From positions 18,563 to 82,562 of the forward strand of contig JAILOK010000012.1 in NCBI GenBank assembly GCA_024690825.1: a stretch of 64,000 bases of DNA, written 5' to 3'. Source of the DNA: Lachnospiraceae bacterium. Lineage in GTDB: Bacteria; Bacillota; Clostridia; Lachnospirales; Lachnospiraceae. The notes under the pieces are model-generated. The model saw only the letters and a program-made list of their open reading frames with translations, did not search any database and was not told the DNA's origin. Position 1 is the stretch's first letter; each line of letters opens with the position of its first letter. Both the position numbers and the translations under genes were made by a program. Shown in pieces: positions 54,029 through 63,148 of this stretch.

Positions 54029-54057
54029 ATTATACTACATTGTTAAAAAATAGACAA
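54029..54057 (-). promoter_or_regulatory. Promoter of rex
   Basis: On the minus strand TTGTCT (54052-54057), 17-base spacer, TATAAT (54029-54034), about 70 bases before the rex ATG. The -35 and most of the spacer coincide with the Rex-like operator. Confidence 0.75.
54040..54057. promoter_or_regulatory. Candidate Rex operator
   Basis: TTGTTAA-AAAA-TAGACAA resembles the clostridial Rex consensus TTGTTAANNNNTTAACAA. The left half is perfect and the right half matches five of seven. It overlaps the -35 and spacer of the rex promoter, the expected place for autorepression. Confidence 0.65.
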
Positions 54058-54067
54058 GTTTGCTGAT

Positions 54068-55990
54068 ATGATACTTCAATGCTCAAATATCACAAAATCC
54101 TTTGACGGAAAGGACATAATAAAAGCCTCTTCTTTTCACATCGAAGAAAATGAAAAGTGCGCGATAGTCGGAAGCAACGGCGTGGGCAAATCCACCCTTC
54201 TTAACATCATCACGGGCCTTTTAAGCCCAGATACCGGAAATGTGATAATAAGTTCCGGGATCGATACAGGATATCTGGCCCAGTCGGATGCGGTTGATTC
54301 CGAAAATACCATATGGGAAGAAATGCTTCTGGCAAAAGCAGACCTCCTTGAAGAAGAAAAAGAGATACGACTGCTTGAAAAACAGATGAAGGAGCTTAAA
54401 GGCATCGAGCTTGAAAGCGTAATGAAAAGATATTCCGCGCTGAATTCTCATTTCGAAAGAGAAAACGGATATGCCATAAATTCAGAGGTCACGGGAGTTC
54501 TCAAAGGACTTGGGTTTTATGAAAATGATCATCAAAAAAAGATCAGCACTCTCTCCGGCGGCCAGAAAACACGGGTTGCTCTTGCAAAACTTCTCCTTAA
54601 AAAGCCAAAACTCATAATCCTTGACGAGCCCACAAATCATCTGGATCTTTCGTCTGTTGAATTTCTTGAAGGCTTCCTGCGTGCCTACAAGGGGGCGGTT
54701 CTTGTTGTATCACACGACAGATATTTCCTTGACAGGATCGTTACAAAAGTCATAGATCTTGAAAACGGTATATGTACCGTATACTCGGGCAATTACACAG
54801 CCTATGCGGAAAAGAAAAAACAGGCCAGAGATACTGCACTTAAGGCCTATCTGAATAATAAGGCAGAAATAGAACATCAGGAGGAGGTAATAAGGAAACT
54901 CCGCTCCTTTAACCGTGAAAAGTCGGTAAAAAGAGCCGATTCCAGACAGAAACTTCTCGACAGGATGGAGCATGTAGAAAAACCTCCGCAGTTCAACACA
55001 AAGATGAATCTTGTGATTACACCTTCCATCATAAGCGGAAAAGATGTGCTCTCCGTCATGGATCTTTCAATGTCCTTTCCAGGCAGAAACCTCTTTAAGG
55101 ATATCTGCTTTGAGATAAAAAGGGGTGAACGGGTCGCGCTGATCGGAAATAACGGCACCGGAAAGACCACCATGCTGAAGATATTGACCAGAAATCTAAG
55201 ACCTGTGTCAGGATCCTTCCGTCTCGGCACCAATGTAAAGATCGGATATTACGATCAGGAGCAGCAGCTGCTGACGCCCGGAAACAATCTGTTTGAGGAA
55301 ATATCAGACGCCTATCCCGATATGGATAATACATCCATCAGAAATACCCTTGCCGCTTTCCTTTTCTGCGGTGAGGATGTGTTCAAACTTACCGATGTTC
55401 TTTCGGGTGGTGAAAGAGGCAGGCTTTCGCTGGCAAAGCTCATGCTTTCAAACGCCAATTTCCTGATCCTTGATGAGCCTACAAACCATCTGGACATAGA
55501 CTCCAAGGAAATACTTGAAAATGCCCTGAATGAATACGAGGGGACCGTCCTTTTTGTAAGCCATGACAGATACTTCATAAATTCTGTCGCAACAAGGATC
55601 ATTGATCTTGCTCCGGAGGGTTCTGAGGGACTTAACGGCATAACAGATTATGTCGGAAACTATGATTATTACCTTGAAAAGAAGGAAGAACTTTCCTCTG
55701 CTTCTGTTTCCGGCACAGTAACGGTTTCTGCTTCGGACAGTGACAATAAAAACGACTGGGAAAAACAAAAGGCAGAAAAAGCAAGGCAGCAAAAGCTCGA
55801 CCGGGATCTGAAAAAATGTGAGGAAGAGATATCGTCCCTCGAGCTTCGTCAGGGTGAAATAAATGAGCTCCTCACACATGACGACATCGCTACCGATGTG
55901 TCAAGATGCATGGAGCTCACAAAAGAACTTGATGAGATATCATCAAAGCTTGAAGATCTCTATACGCAATGGGAATCGCTTTCATCCTAA
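54068..55990 (+). CDS. ABC-F family ATPase
   Basis: 640 residues with two ABC domains and no membrane helices. Domain 1: Walker A GSNGVGKSTLL, signature LSGGQKTRVALAKLLL, Walker B IILDEPTNHLDLSS. Domain 2: GNNGTGKTTML, LSGGERGRLSLAKLML, ILDEPTNHLDIDS. The linker (about 255-315) contains a charged helix pair and the C-terminus a Lys/Glu-rich coiled coil, the build of Uup/EttA-like ribosome-associated proteins that act on stalled or initiating ribosomes. No strong ribosome site precedes ATG 54068. It converges with the protease gene. Confidence 0.93.
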   Translation: MILQCSNITKSFDGKDIIKASSFHIEENEKCAIVGSNGVGKSTLLNIITGLLSPDTGNVIISSGIDTGYLAQSDAVDSENTIWEEMLLAKADLLEEEKEIRLLEKQMKELKGIELESVMKRYSALNSHFERENGYAINSEVTGVLKGLGFYENDHQKKISTLSGGQKTRVALAKLLLKKPKLIILDEPTNHLDLSSVEFLEGFLRAYKGAVLVVSHDRYFLDRIVTKVIDLENGICTVYSGNYTAYAEKKKQARDTALKAYLNNKAEIEHQEEVIRKLRSFNREKSVKRADSRQKLLDRMEHVEKPPQFNTKMNLVITPSIISGKDVLSVMDLSMSFPGRNLFKDICFEIKRGERVALIGNNGTGKTTMLKILTRNLRPVSGSFRLGTNVKIGYYDQEQQLLTPGNNLFEEISDAYPDMDNTSIRNTLAAFLFCGEDVFKLTDVLSGGERGRLSLAKLMLSNANFLILDEPTNHLDIDSKEILENALNEYEGTVLFVSHDRYFINSVATRIIDLAPEGSEGLNGITDYVGNYDYYLEKKEELSSASVSGTVTVSASDSDNKNDWEKQKAEKARQQKLDRDLKKCEEEISSLELRQGEINELLTHDDIATDVSRCMELTKELDEISSKLEDLYTQWESLSS

Positions 55991-55995
55991 AAGCG

Positions 55996-58900
55996 TTACT
56001 TCGTAATAATTATCTTTACCGTCCGTTTGATATTTCCGCATTTAACAGTTACGCTTGACGATGCGGAAGTAATCTTTGACGCATATATCACTCCGTTCTT
56101 TACGGTCACGCCTCCCTTTGCAGACCAGGATATTTTATTGATATTTGTCGGTGAGTACGGGAAAACATCTACATAGAGCCTGTCCTTCTGTCCCCTGCGA
56201 AGTTCTATCACTCCGCCATCGTAAAGATTCAGGCTGTCTCCGTATATCTCAATATTTTTCACCGGAGCGTTTACCGTTACCTTGCAGCGGTTGACATTCA
56301 CAAGACCGGATTCATTATCCCTGACCTTTGCCGTTATATATGCCCAGCCCGTGCCACAGCCCGATACGGTTGCGACGGCATAAGCCTTCTTTCCGGAAGC
56401 TGTTGCTGACGGTTCTGCCTGCAGTATCTTTATCACATCCTCATTTGATGATACCCAGTCAATGGATACGCTGTCAGCCTTTGAAGGATTTGAAAGGACG
56501 GCAATCACGGCATTGGTATTTCCAATACCGTCAATCTTTACTTTTTTCTTCTTAAAACTCAGCTTATAGCTTTTATCCGCCGATGAGACAGGTTCTGTTT
56601 TTACTTCCTCTATCCTTACGGTACAGGTTTTGGTCAGAGTCTTTTTCTGTCCATGTGGATCTGTTGTTTTGATCTTTGCTGTTACGGTGACTGAACCGCT
56701 TTTCTTTGCAGTGAGCACGCATCCTTCGGAACCGCCTGCCACAGATGCGAGTTTTTTGTTGTCCACCGACCAGTTCACAGTCCTGTCGGCTGCAGAAGTA
56801 AGAGGATAAATTTCAGGTCTGATGACCATCTTTTCACCGACGATCATTGTATCCTTTTGAGATTTAAGAGAAATATCCTCTATCTCTTCTGTGACGGTCA
56901 CGGTGCACTTTGCGGTCTTGTCGCCGCAATATGCAATGACATCAGCCGTTCCGGAACCGAAGCCTGTCACTTTTCCGCCATCATTCACACGAATCACCTT
57001 TGAATTTCCTGATCTGAAATGCACATCCGGTGCCTCGCCTCGTGACATCACTACATCGCCGAAAAGAAAGACTGCCTCACCCTTAGCAAGCTTCAACGAC
57101 TTTACTTTCTTGTTGGTTTCAACATTTTTTATTGTAAAGCTCTTGATCTTTCCATCATAGGGCTCCTTTTCGGGTGGTTCTTCTTCATCGTAGTCAGGAT
57201 CCTCTTCAAGAACCGCTTCAGCGGTGACATTGTCATCTCCAACTGTCAGTTGCGTCTGTTCCGTATCAGCTTCAAGTTTAGCATGCGTAACTTTCCAGGT
57301 CTTAAAAAGCATGCCTTCGGGTACTGTTGCGATAAGATCAAGCTTTGTGCCCGGAGTCGCAGATGTAACCTGTTTACCGTCAAGCAGGGCTATACCGTTT
57401 ATGACTTTCACTGAAACAATCTTTGGGTGCGTCGCAGTATCTACGACAGTGATCTTTGCCTCTCCGATTTTGTCATAGTAGTTTTGGCTGTCGGCATTGT
57501 AAATGACAAGAGCATATATGAGTTCACCAACAGTGTCATATATCGTTGTTACATCTTCACCATCATCCCATCTGAAACCGTAAGGAAGTTTACTGCTGAT
57601 TGCAGAAAGATTCTGTCCCTTCGGAAGTGTCATGCTGTCAAGAGTCTTCTGATCTTCTGCGGAAATAACAGAAACTGCTTTATTTACCCTGACCGATATA
57701 TTAAATTCTGCTTTTTCATGACTTTCATTGTCTGGAGTAAAAATTGCAGGATACGCATTACCGGGTACACTTAACTGAGTATCCGGATTTTTCCATTGCC
57801 AGCTTCCTGGTTCATTCTCGGCAGGATTTTCAATAATAACATCAGAAAGAGAAAGATTCGGTCTGTATGTGATTTCAGGAATATATGGGATCGTGAGAGC
57901 TCCTTCGTAATCAATCACCGTGAGGTTTACCTTGCCGTTTACTTTTTCATAAACTGTAAGATTATCCGGTGTAAATATCACATCATATTGAGATGTACCA
58001 ACCGGTGGACAAGTGCTTAAAGAATCTTTGAAAGAATAAGATCCGGGCACGGGAACAGAACCATTTTTAGCTGTTCCGGAAACAATAGAACATGACAGAT
58101 CCTGTCCAAGAAAAATGTCAGTTGCACTTAGATCAGAAAGGACAGGTGTTGCCTTGTTTATGGTAAAGGTTTTTGTGATCTCACCCTGGTATTTACCCCT
58201 GCCTTTAATCCTGACAGAAGCACTGCTTCCGGGAAGTACATTATTACTGTATTCAAGCGTATAATCAGTTCCTTTTTTAAGTGTTTGACCGTTCAGTGTG
58301 ACGGTTATACCATCCTGTGTTATAGCTGAACCGGTATATGTCTTATCAGTAATTCCGCTAATAAGAGCATCTGCAAGATTTCCGTTTGCATTATTTATAG
58401 TGATGGTGAAATTCTTTGTTCCTGAAAAGAAACCAATTCCTGAGGCTGTTACAGTGAACCTTTCGCCTGCATTTTTTGCAGTTGTATTGTTGTTTGTTAT
58501 TGTATAATCAATACCCGGTACAAGATCACCCCTTGTGGTGTGAGTCAGTTTCAGATCTGTGATGACAGGAAGTTCTCCGGTATAGGGGACCTGTTTTCCT
58601 TCATCCTTTTGAATGGTGCTCCATCTTGCTTCAAATCCGTCCGGCAGAGTATTTCTGTAATTTGTTGAAATATCAATTTTTTGGTCGTTTCGTTTTGCCA
58701 CTCCATATCTGCTGCCCTTATAATTACCAATCCCGATAAGATCAATATGGGTTTCTGTTTCGGAATCGATCACGGTATCCGGATCGGAAACATAATAATC
58801 CTTTCCAGGAACCAGTTCTATTCCGTTATAAGAAAGTTTGCTGAATTTTGAAACCATTTCCTTGGTATAGAACGGCATGAGAGGATATGGAACTCGTTCT

Positions 58901-60798
58901 ATAGCGAATTCATTCCATCCGTGACTATAGTAATAACTGATAGTGTCAGATAAATCAGCCGGTTCTATGGAAAAACTAAGAGTTTTAGATCCGGTACATA
59001 AGCCGCCGTTTAATGCCGATACAACAACTGTTCCGGTTCCTTTGTTTATGTTTTCGCCATATGATACGGAATAATTTCCGGTCATGGGAATGATCGTACC
59101 ATTTCTGTCTTTTACACTTACAACAGGTTTTATCTGAGATCCGGTAAAGGTAAATGATGTTTTTCTTAGGGTGACCGAACCTGTTGAAAGATCTGTTTCG
59201 ACAGGGGGAACATTAGAGATATTTTTTGTGAAGGCTTTCAGTCTCGGTGTAAATGAGGCTGTAGATTTATATCCATAGTTATCCTGAACAAATGTTTTTT
59301 CATTTGAAGTGTCTGCATAAAAACTGATCCAGTCCTGATTGTCATATGACTCATCTGTAAATACGGAAAATCCGGATTTGTCAGTTTTTTCAAGAACAAC
59401 GGCAAATTCAGCCCCTTCTTCTATAGTAGGAGGATTATCAAAGTCTGCGGTATAAAAACCAGTATTCGGAACGGTTATAGTTTTCTCGGCAACGAGATTT
59501 TCATTATTCATAAACCATTGTCCGGTAACGGCTTCAGTCATTTCTTCATGTCTTAAATTTTCATAAACGCAAACTTTGTATTCACCGGGATCATAAGTAC
59601 CGAATCCGACTCGGTTTATGATCTCGGATCCGTTTGTCTGATCATTTGCAGAAGCTGTATATATATTTGCGGCACGAGTCACATACTCTGCTCTTTTACC
59701 ATAGGATCCATCATATTCATACACAGTGTTAAAAGCATCAGCGGGACCGACCTTATATGCTATCGCATATTGACTTGTTCCGTTAAACGCGGCATCAGCA
59801 TAAGAGATATACTGAAATCCCTTTCCGACAATACTGCTGCCCCAGGAATTCTTGAAATAAAAACCGCCGTTACGAGGGCAGTTGTGATAATATTCAGTTG
59901 AATTATAATCATCATTTTTATCTGCAAATTCTTCCTTTGGTATCGTGTCATCCCAGCCGACAAGCGTGATACCATGATTTTCACCATAATGATCGTTATT
60001 TCTGTAACCATACAATAATTTATTGGGTCCCATATAGTTTGTTGCATCAATACCGATCGTAACAGCCCCGTAGTCCTTAATCGCCTGTTTGATCACATCT
60101 ATTTCATTGGTAGGGATAATCCTTGCTTCTATCAAACTTACTTCACGGTCAGAATAACCGGCTGTCTTGCTGACCCCTTGTAAGACAGGAGCAGCCTGGC
60201 TTGCAAGAAGCCATGTTGTAAAAAGGTTATTATTGCCACCGCGGTTTTTTCGAACTCTGTCACCTGATGTAAGACCCAGCGGGTCATCTCTGTGGATCTC
60301 GGTAAAAGCATCTTCCAACTGATCTTCATTGTAATCGATTAAAATATTTCGAAGCCCGGTTTTGATCGCAGACTGCTCCAAAACTGCAGCAGCTGAATAA
60401 GCCCAGCAAATCCCCTCGGTTCCCTGGTCTTTTACATCAGTTATTTCTGAATTTATATCAGGAATATATACGCTTTCAAGACTTCCCGCTGGTTCCTCGG
60501 TCCCTTCCGGATAATATGTTGCAGGAACATCCATGGGAACAGGAATGTATCCTGTTTCATGATCTGATGTATCACCGGCAGCTTCTTCGGAAATGATATC
60601 TGTTGTTTCTTCCGCATCAATATATTCCGTATCATTTTCGGACATCGAACCATCGGAAACACTTTCGTTTTCCGAAATCGTGACCTCTGACCCGTCAGTT
60701 CCTTCCGGAACCGCAAATACAGGATCAATGCTTGAAAATACCAGACATATCGTCAACAGTACAATACAAAAAGTCTTTCTGTTACATCTGTCAAACAT
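55996..60798 (-). CDS. Secreted papain-family (C1) protease with Ig-like repeats
   Basis: 1600 residues from ATG 60798 (AAGGAG eight bases upstream). A signal peptide (CIVLLTICLVFSSIDPVFA) is followed by an acidic spacer, then a C1A domain at about 110-340: Gln in DQGTEGICWAYSAAAV (Cys 131), His in ENHGITLVGWDD (275), Asn in FYFKNSWGSSIVGKGF (317), so the catalytic set is complete. A lectin-like region follows to about 530. The remaining 1000 residues are beta-rich repeats (YTGSAITQDGITVTLNGQTL, GRGKYQGEITKTFTI) and C-terminal Big2-like Ig domains. It is probably a secreted or cell-surface peptidase. It lies 13 bases after icd. Confidence 0.88.
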   Translation of the reverse strand: MFDRCNRKTFCIVLLTICLVFSSIDPVFAVPEGTDGSEVTISENESVSDGSMSENDTEYIDAEETTDIISEEAAGDTSDHETGYIPVPMDVPATYYPEGTEEPAGSLESVYIPDINSEITDVKDQGTEGICWAYSAAAVLEQSAIKTGLRNILIDYNEDQLEDAFTEIHRDDPLGLTSGDRVRKNRGGNNNLFTTWLLASQAAPVLQGVSKTAGYSDREVSLIEARIIPTNEIDVIKQAIKDYGAVTIGIDATNYMGPNKLLYGYRNNDHYGENHGITLVGWDDTIPKEEFADKNDDYNSTEYYHNCPRNGGFYFKNSWGSSIVGKGFQYISYADAAFNGTSQYAIAYKVGPADAFNTVYEYDGSYGKRAEYVTRAANIYTASANDQTNGSEIINRVGFGTYDPGEYKVCVYENLRHEEMTEAVTGQWFMNNENLVAEKTITVPNTGFYTADFDNPPTIEEGAEFAVVLEKTDKSGFSVFTDESYDNQDWISFYADTSNEKTFVQDNYGYKSTASFTPRLKAFTKNISNVPPVETDLSTGSVTLRKTSFTFTGSQIKPVVSVKDRNGTIIPMTGNYSVSYGENINKGTGTVVVSALNGGLCTGSKTLSFSIEPADLSDTISYYYSHGWNEFAIERVPYPLMPFYTKEMVSKFSKLSYNGIELVPGKDYYVSDPDTVIDSETETHIDLIGIGNYKGSRYGVAKRNDQKIDISTNYRNTLPDGFEARWSTIQKDEGKQVPYTGELPVITDLKLTHTTRGDLVPGIDYTITNNNTTAKNAGERFTVTASGIGFFSGTKNFTITINNANGNLADALISGITDKTYTGSAITQDGITVTLNGQTLKKGTDYTLEYSNNVLPGSSASVRIKGRGKYQGEITKTFTINKATPVLSDLSATDIFLGQDLSCSIVSGTAKNGSVPVPGSYSFKDSLSTCPPVGTSQYDVIFTPDNLTVYEKVNGKVNLTVIDYEGALTIPYIPEITYRPNLSLSDVIIENPAENEPGSWQWKNPDTQLSVPGNAYPAIFTPDNESHEKAEFNISVRVNKAVSVISAEDQKTLDSMTLPKGQNLSAISSKLPYGFRWDDGEDVTTIYDTVGELIYALVIYNADSQNYYDKIGEAKITVVDTATHPKIVSVKVINGIALLDGKQVTSATPGTKLDLIATVPEGMLFKTWKVTHAKLEADTEQTQLTVGDDNVTAEAVLEEDPDYDEEEPPEKEPYDGKIKSFTIKNVETNKKVKSLKLAKGEAVFLFGDVVMSRGEAPDVHFRSGNSKVIRVNDGGKVTGFGSGTADVIAYCGDKTAKCTVTVTEEIEDISLKSQKDTMIVGEKMVIRPEIYPLTSAADRTVNWSVDNKKLASVAGGSEGCVLTAKKSGSVTVTAKIKTTDPHGQKKTLTKTCTVRIEEVKTEPVSSADKSYKLSFKKKKVKIDGIGNTNAVIAVLSNPSKADSVSIDWVSSNEDVIKILQAEPSATASGKKAYAVATVSGCGTGWAYITAKVRDNESGLVNVNRCKVTVNAPVKNIEIYGDSLNLYDGGVIELRRGQKDRLYVDVFPYSPTNINKISWSAKGGVTVKNGVIYASKITSASSSVTVKCGNIKRTVKIIITK

Positions 60799-60810
60799 CA
60801 ATAAATCTCC

Positions 60811-62013
60811 TTATTTGCCGAGATTTTCGGCAATCTTTTTGATGAAATCCTCTGTGTTCATGGTATGGATGTCAGTCATTGTTGTCAGATTTACAAGATC
60901 CTTTGTCATATATCCGCTTTCAATGGTCGAAAGCGTCGCTTTTTCAAGTTTGTCGGCAAAATCAATGAGCCCCTGATTATTGTCGAACTCCCCCCTCTTT
61001 CTGAATGCCCCACTCCATGCAAATATCGTGGCGACGGGATTGGTCGAAGTCTCCACGCCTTTCAGGTGCTTATAATAATGACGCTGCACGGTTCCGTGGG
61101 CCGCCTCATATTCATAAACGCCTTTTGGAGATACCAGAACGCTGGTCATAAGAGCAAGAGAACCGCAGGCGCTCGAAACCATGTCACTCATCACATCGCC
61201 GTCATAATTTTTGCAGGCCCAGATGAACCCGCCTTGGGACTTCATTACACGGGCAACGGCGTCATCGATGAGTGTGTAGAAATAAGTGATCCCGGCCTCT
61301 TCGAATTTGTTTTTGTAATCTCTTTCAAAGATCTCATTGAAGATATCCCTGAATCTGGCGTCATATTTTTTGGATATGGTATCCTTGGCCCCGAACCACA
61401 GCTCCTGTTTTGTCGAAAGCGCGTATTCAAAGCAGCATTTTGCGAAGCTTTCAATGGAAGCGTCCGTATTATACTGTCCCTGGATGATGCCCGGTCCGTC
61501 GAAATCAAAGATGGTCTGCCTTGTCTCTTTACCGTCTTTATCAGTGAAAACAAGCTCTGCCTTTCCCGGGCCGTCAATCTTCATCTCGCTGTTTTTATAG
61601 ACATCACCGTAGGCGTGACGGGCGAGCGTGATTGGTTTTTTCCAGCTCTTCACATTGGGTTCGATGCCCTTTACGCTTATTGGCGCGCGGAATACAGTTC
61701 CATCAAGTATCGCGCGGATCGTGCCGTTGGGGCTTTTGTACATTTCCTTAAGGTCATATTCCTTAACTCTGTCGGCATTGGGCGTGATCGTTGCGCATTT
61801 AACAGCAACTCCGTACTTTAAGGTTGCATTTGCCGAGTCTATCGTCACCTGATCATCAGTCTCATCCCTGTGCTTTAAGCCCAGATCGTAATACTCGGTC
61901 TTTAAATCAACATACGGCAGTATCAGGTCGTCCTTTATGTACTGCCAGAGGATCCTTGTCATCTCATCTCCGTCCATCTCGACAAGCGGTGTGGTCATTT
62001 TGATCTTTTCCAT
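60811..62013 (-). CDS. icd: NADP-dependent isocitrate dehydrogenase
   Basis: Converts isocitrate to 2-oxoglutarate and CO2. 400 residues of the eukaryotic-like NADP type (subfamily II): [20 protein letters not shown] at the start, [37 protein letters not shown] and [20 protein letters not shown]. It is flanked 12 bases on each side by secreted-protein genes (protease and leucine-rich-repeat protein), an unusual operon setting for a central-metabolism enzyme. Confidence 0.96.
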   Translation of the reverse strand: MEKIKMTTPLVEMDGDEMTRILWQYIKDDLILPYVDLKTEYYDLGLKHRDETDDQVTIDSANATLKYGVAVKCATITPNADRVKEYDLKEMYKSPNGTIRAILDGTVFRAPISVKGIEPNVKSWKKPITLARHAYGDVYKNSEMKIDGPGKAELVFTDKDGKETRQTIFDFDGPGIIQGQYNTDASIESFAKCCFEYALSTKQELWFGAKDTISKKYDARFRDIFNEIFERDYKNKFEEAGITYFYTLIDDAVARVMKSQGGFIWACKNYDGDVMSDMVSSACGSLALMTSVLVSPKGVYEYEAAHGTVQRHYYKHLKGVETSTNPVATIFAWSGAFRKRGEFDNNQGLIDFADKLEKATLSTIESGYMTKDLVNLTTMTDIHTMNTEDFIKKIAENLGK

Positions 62014-62025
62014 TGTTAATCTCCT

Positions 62026-63144
62026 TTATTGTGGTAATTCTATAAGCGGACCATAGTAAATATTCGTAGTATTATTTGCGGGATTTATGCCCAGTCCCTG
62101 CAGCTTTCCCGTCAACAGATCGACAGCTGATTTTATATACGGGTTTCGCGTGACATAGGAAGTCGTATTCGGATCCCATTTTCCGACTGTAGAGGCCGGA
62201 GAACCTGACCCTGAGCCTGACCCTGAACCCGATGCAGAAGAATCAGTGCTTCCTGTACCCGATCCTGCAGAGGCAGAATTTACGGAGGCGGAATTGCCGG
62301 AAGCCGAATTTCCGGAAGTGCTCTTATTATGGTTTGCCAACAGGATGATATCCTTTTCTTCAAGTGCAGAACCGTAATCAAATTTGGCATTAAAAGTATC
62401 GGCATTTGCTCCGCTTACAGTGGAATAATCACCGCCGCAGTTAAAAAATGCCGTATCGTCAATAGCCACATTTTTATATCCGAAATACAGATATTCGAGA
62501 TTCTTGCAGTCGCGGAAAGCATATTCCTGGACGGATTTTATGAAAGACGGCATATAGACATATTTAAGTCCCGAGCAGTATGCGAAATCGTAAGGCGAAA
62601 TGGTCGTAACCTGTTTTGAACAGACAACCTTTTCAAGCGTGGGATTGCCCCAGAAAGCATAATTGTAGATGGTTTTGACGGAATCAGGCATATGGTACAC
62701 TATCCTGCCGTTTCCGGGCAGGAAGGATATGAGCTTTTTCACATATTCATCATAGAGAACGCCGTTGTTGTAGACGAAATGATCGTTAAAGGGAGAAAAA
62801 TCAAGGTCTGAAAGAGAAACATCACCGGCAAAAGCTCCCGGTTCTATGGTCTTTACAGAGGATGGAATATAGACATACGAAAGGTTCGGGCACATGGCAA
62901 AAGCGCTCTCTCCTATCCTCGTCACACCCTCAGGTATGTAGACGGACTCCAGATTGATACATCCGTAATAAGCACGGTTCCCGATATAGGTCATGTCATC
63001 CGGAATGCTTAACGATATCAGGGCGTCATCATACATATATTCTTCCTTGTGAATGCCGTCCGCATATACGCACTTTAACGGCAATACCGAAAGCACTGCC
63101 GTTAAGATCAGGAAGAATAAGGTTTTGAACAGAAGATTTCTCAT
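62026..63144 (-). CDS. Secreted leucine-rich-repeat (BspA-like) protein
   Basis: 372 residues. A signal peptide (LLFKTLFFLILTAVLSVLPL) leads to a BspA-type LRR domain (about 40-240) with repeats such as IPEGVTRIGESAFAMCPNLS and IPSSVKTIEPGAFAGDVSLS. A Ser/Gly/Asn linker (about 280-318) is followed by a short C-terminal domain ending IYYGPLIELPQ. BspA repeats occur in surface and adhesion proteins. It is probably translated with the adjacent membrane-anchored Ser-rich gene and icd. Confidence 0.85.
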   Translation of the reverse strand: MRNLLFKTLFFLILTAVLSVLPLKCVYADGIHKEEYMYDDALISLSIPDDMTYIGNRAYYGCINLESVYIPEGVTRIGESAFAMCPNLSYVYIPSSVKTIEPGAFAGDVSLSDLDFSPFNDHFVYNNGVLYDEYVKKLISFLPGNGRIVYHMPDSVKTIYNYAFWGNPTLEKVVCSKQVTTISPYDFAYCSGLKYVYMPSFIKSVQEYAFRDCKNLEYLYFGYKNVAIDDTAFFNCGGDYSTVSGANADTFNAKFDYGSALEEKDIILLANHNKSTSGNSASGNSASVNSASAGSGTGSTDSSASGSGSGSGSGSPASTVGKWDPNTTSYVTRNPYIKSAVDLLTGKLQGLGINPANNTTNIYYGPLIELPQ

Positions 63145-63148
63145 AGTT

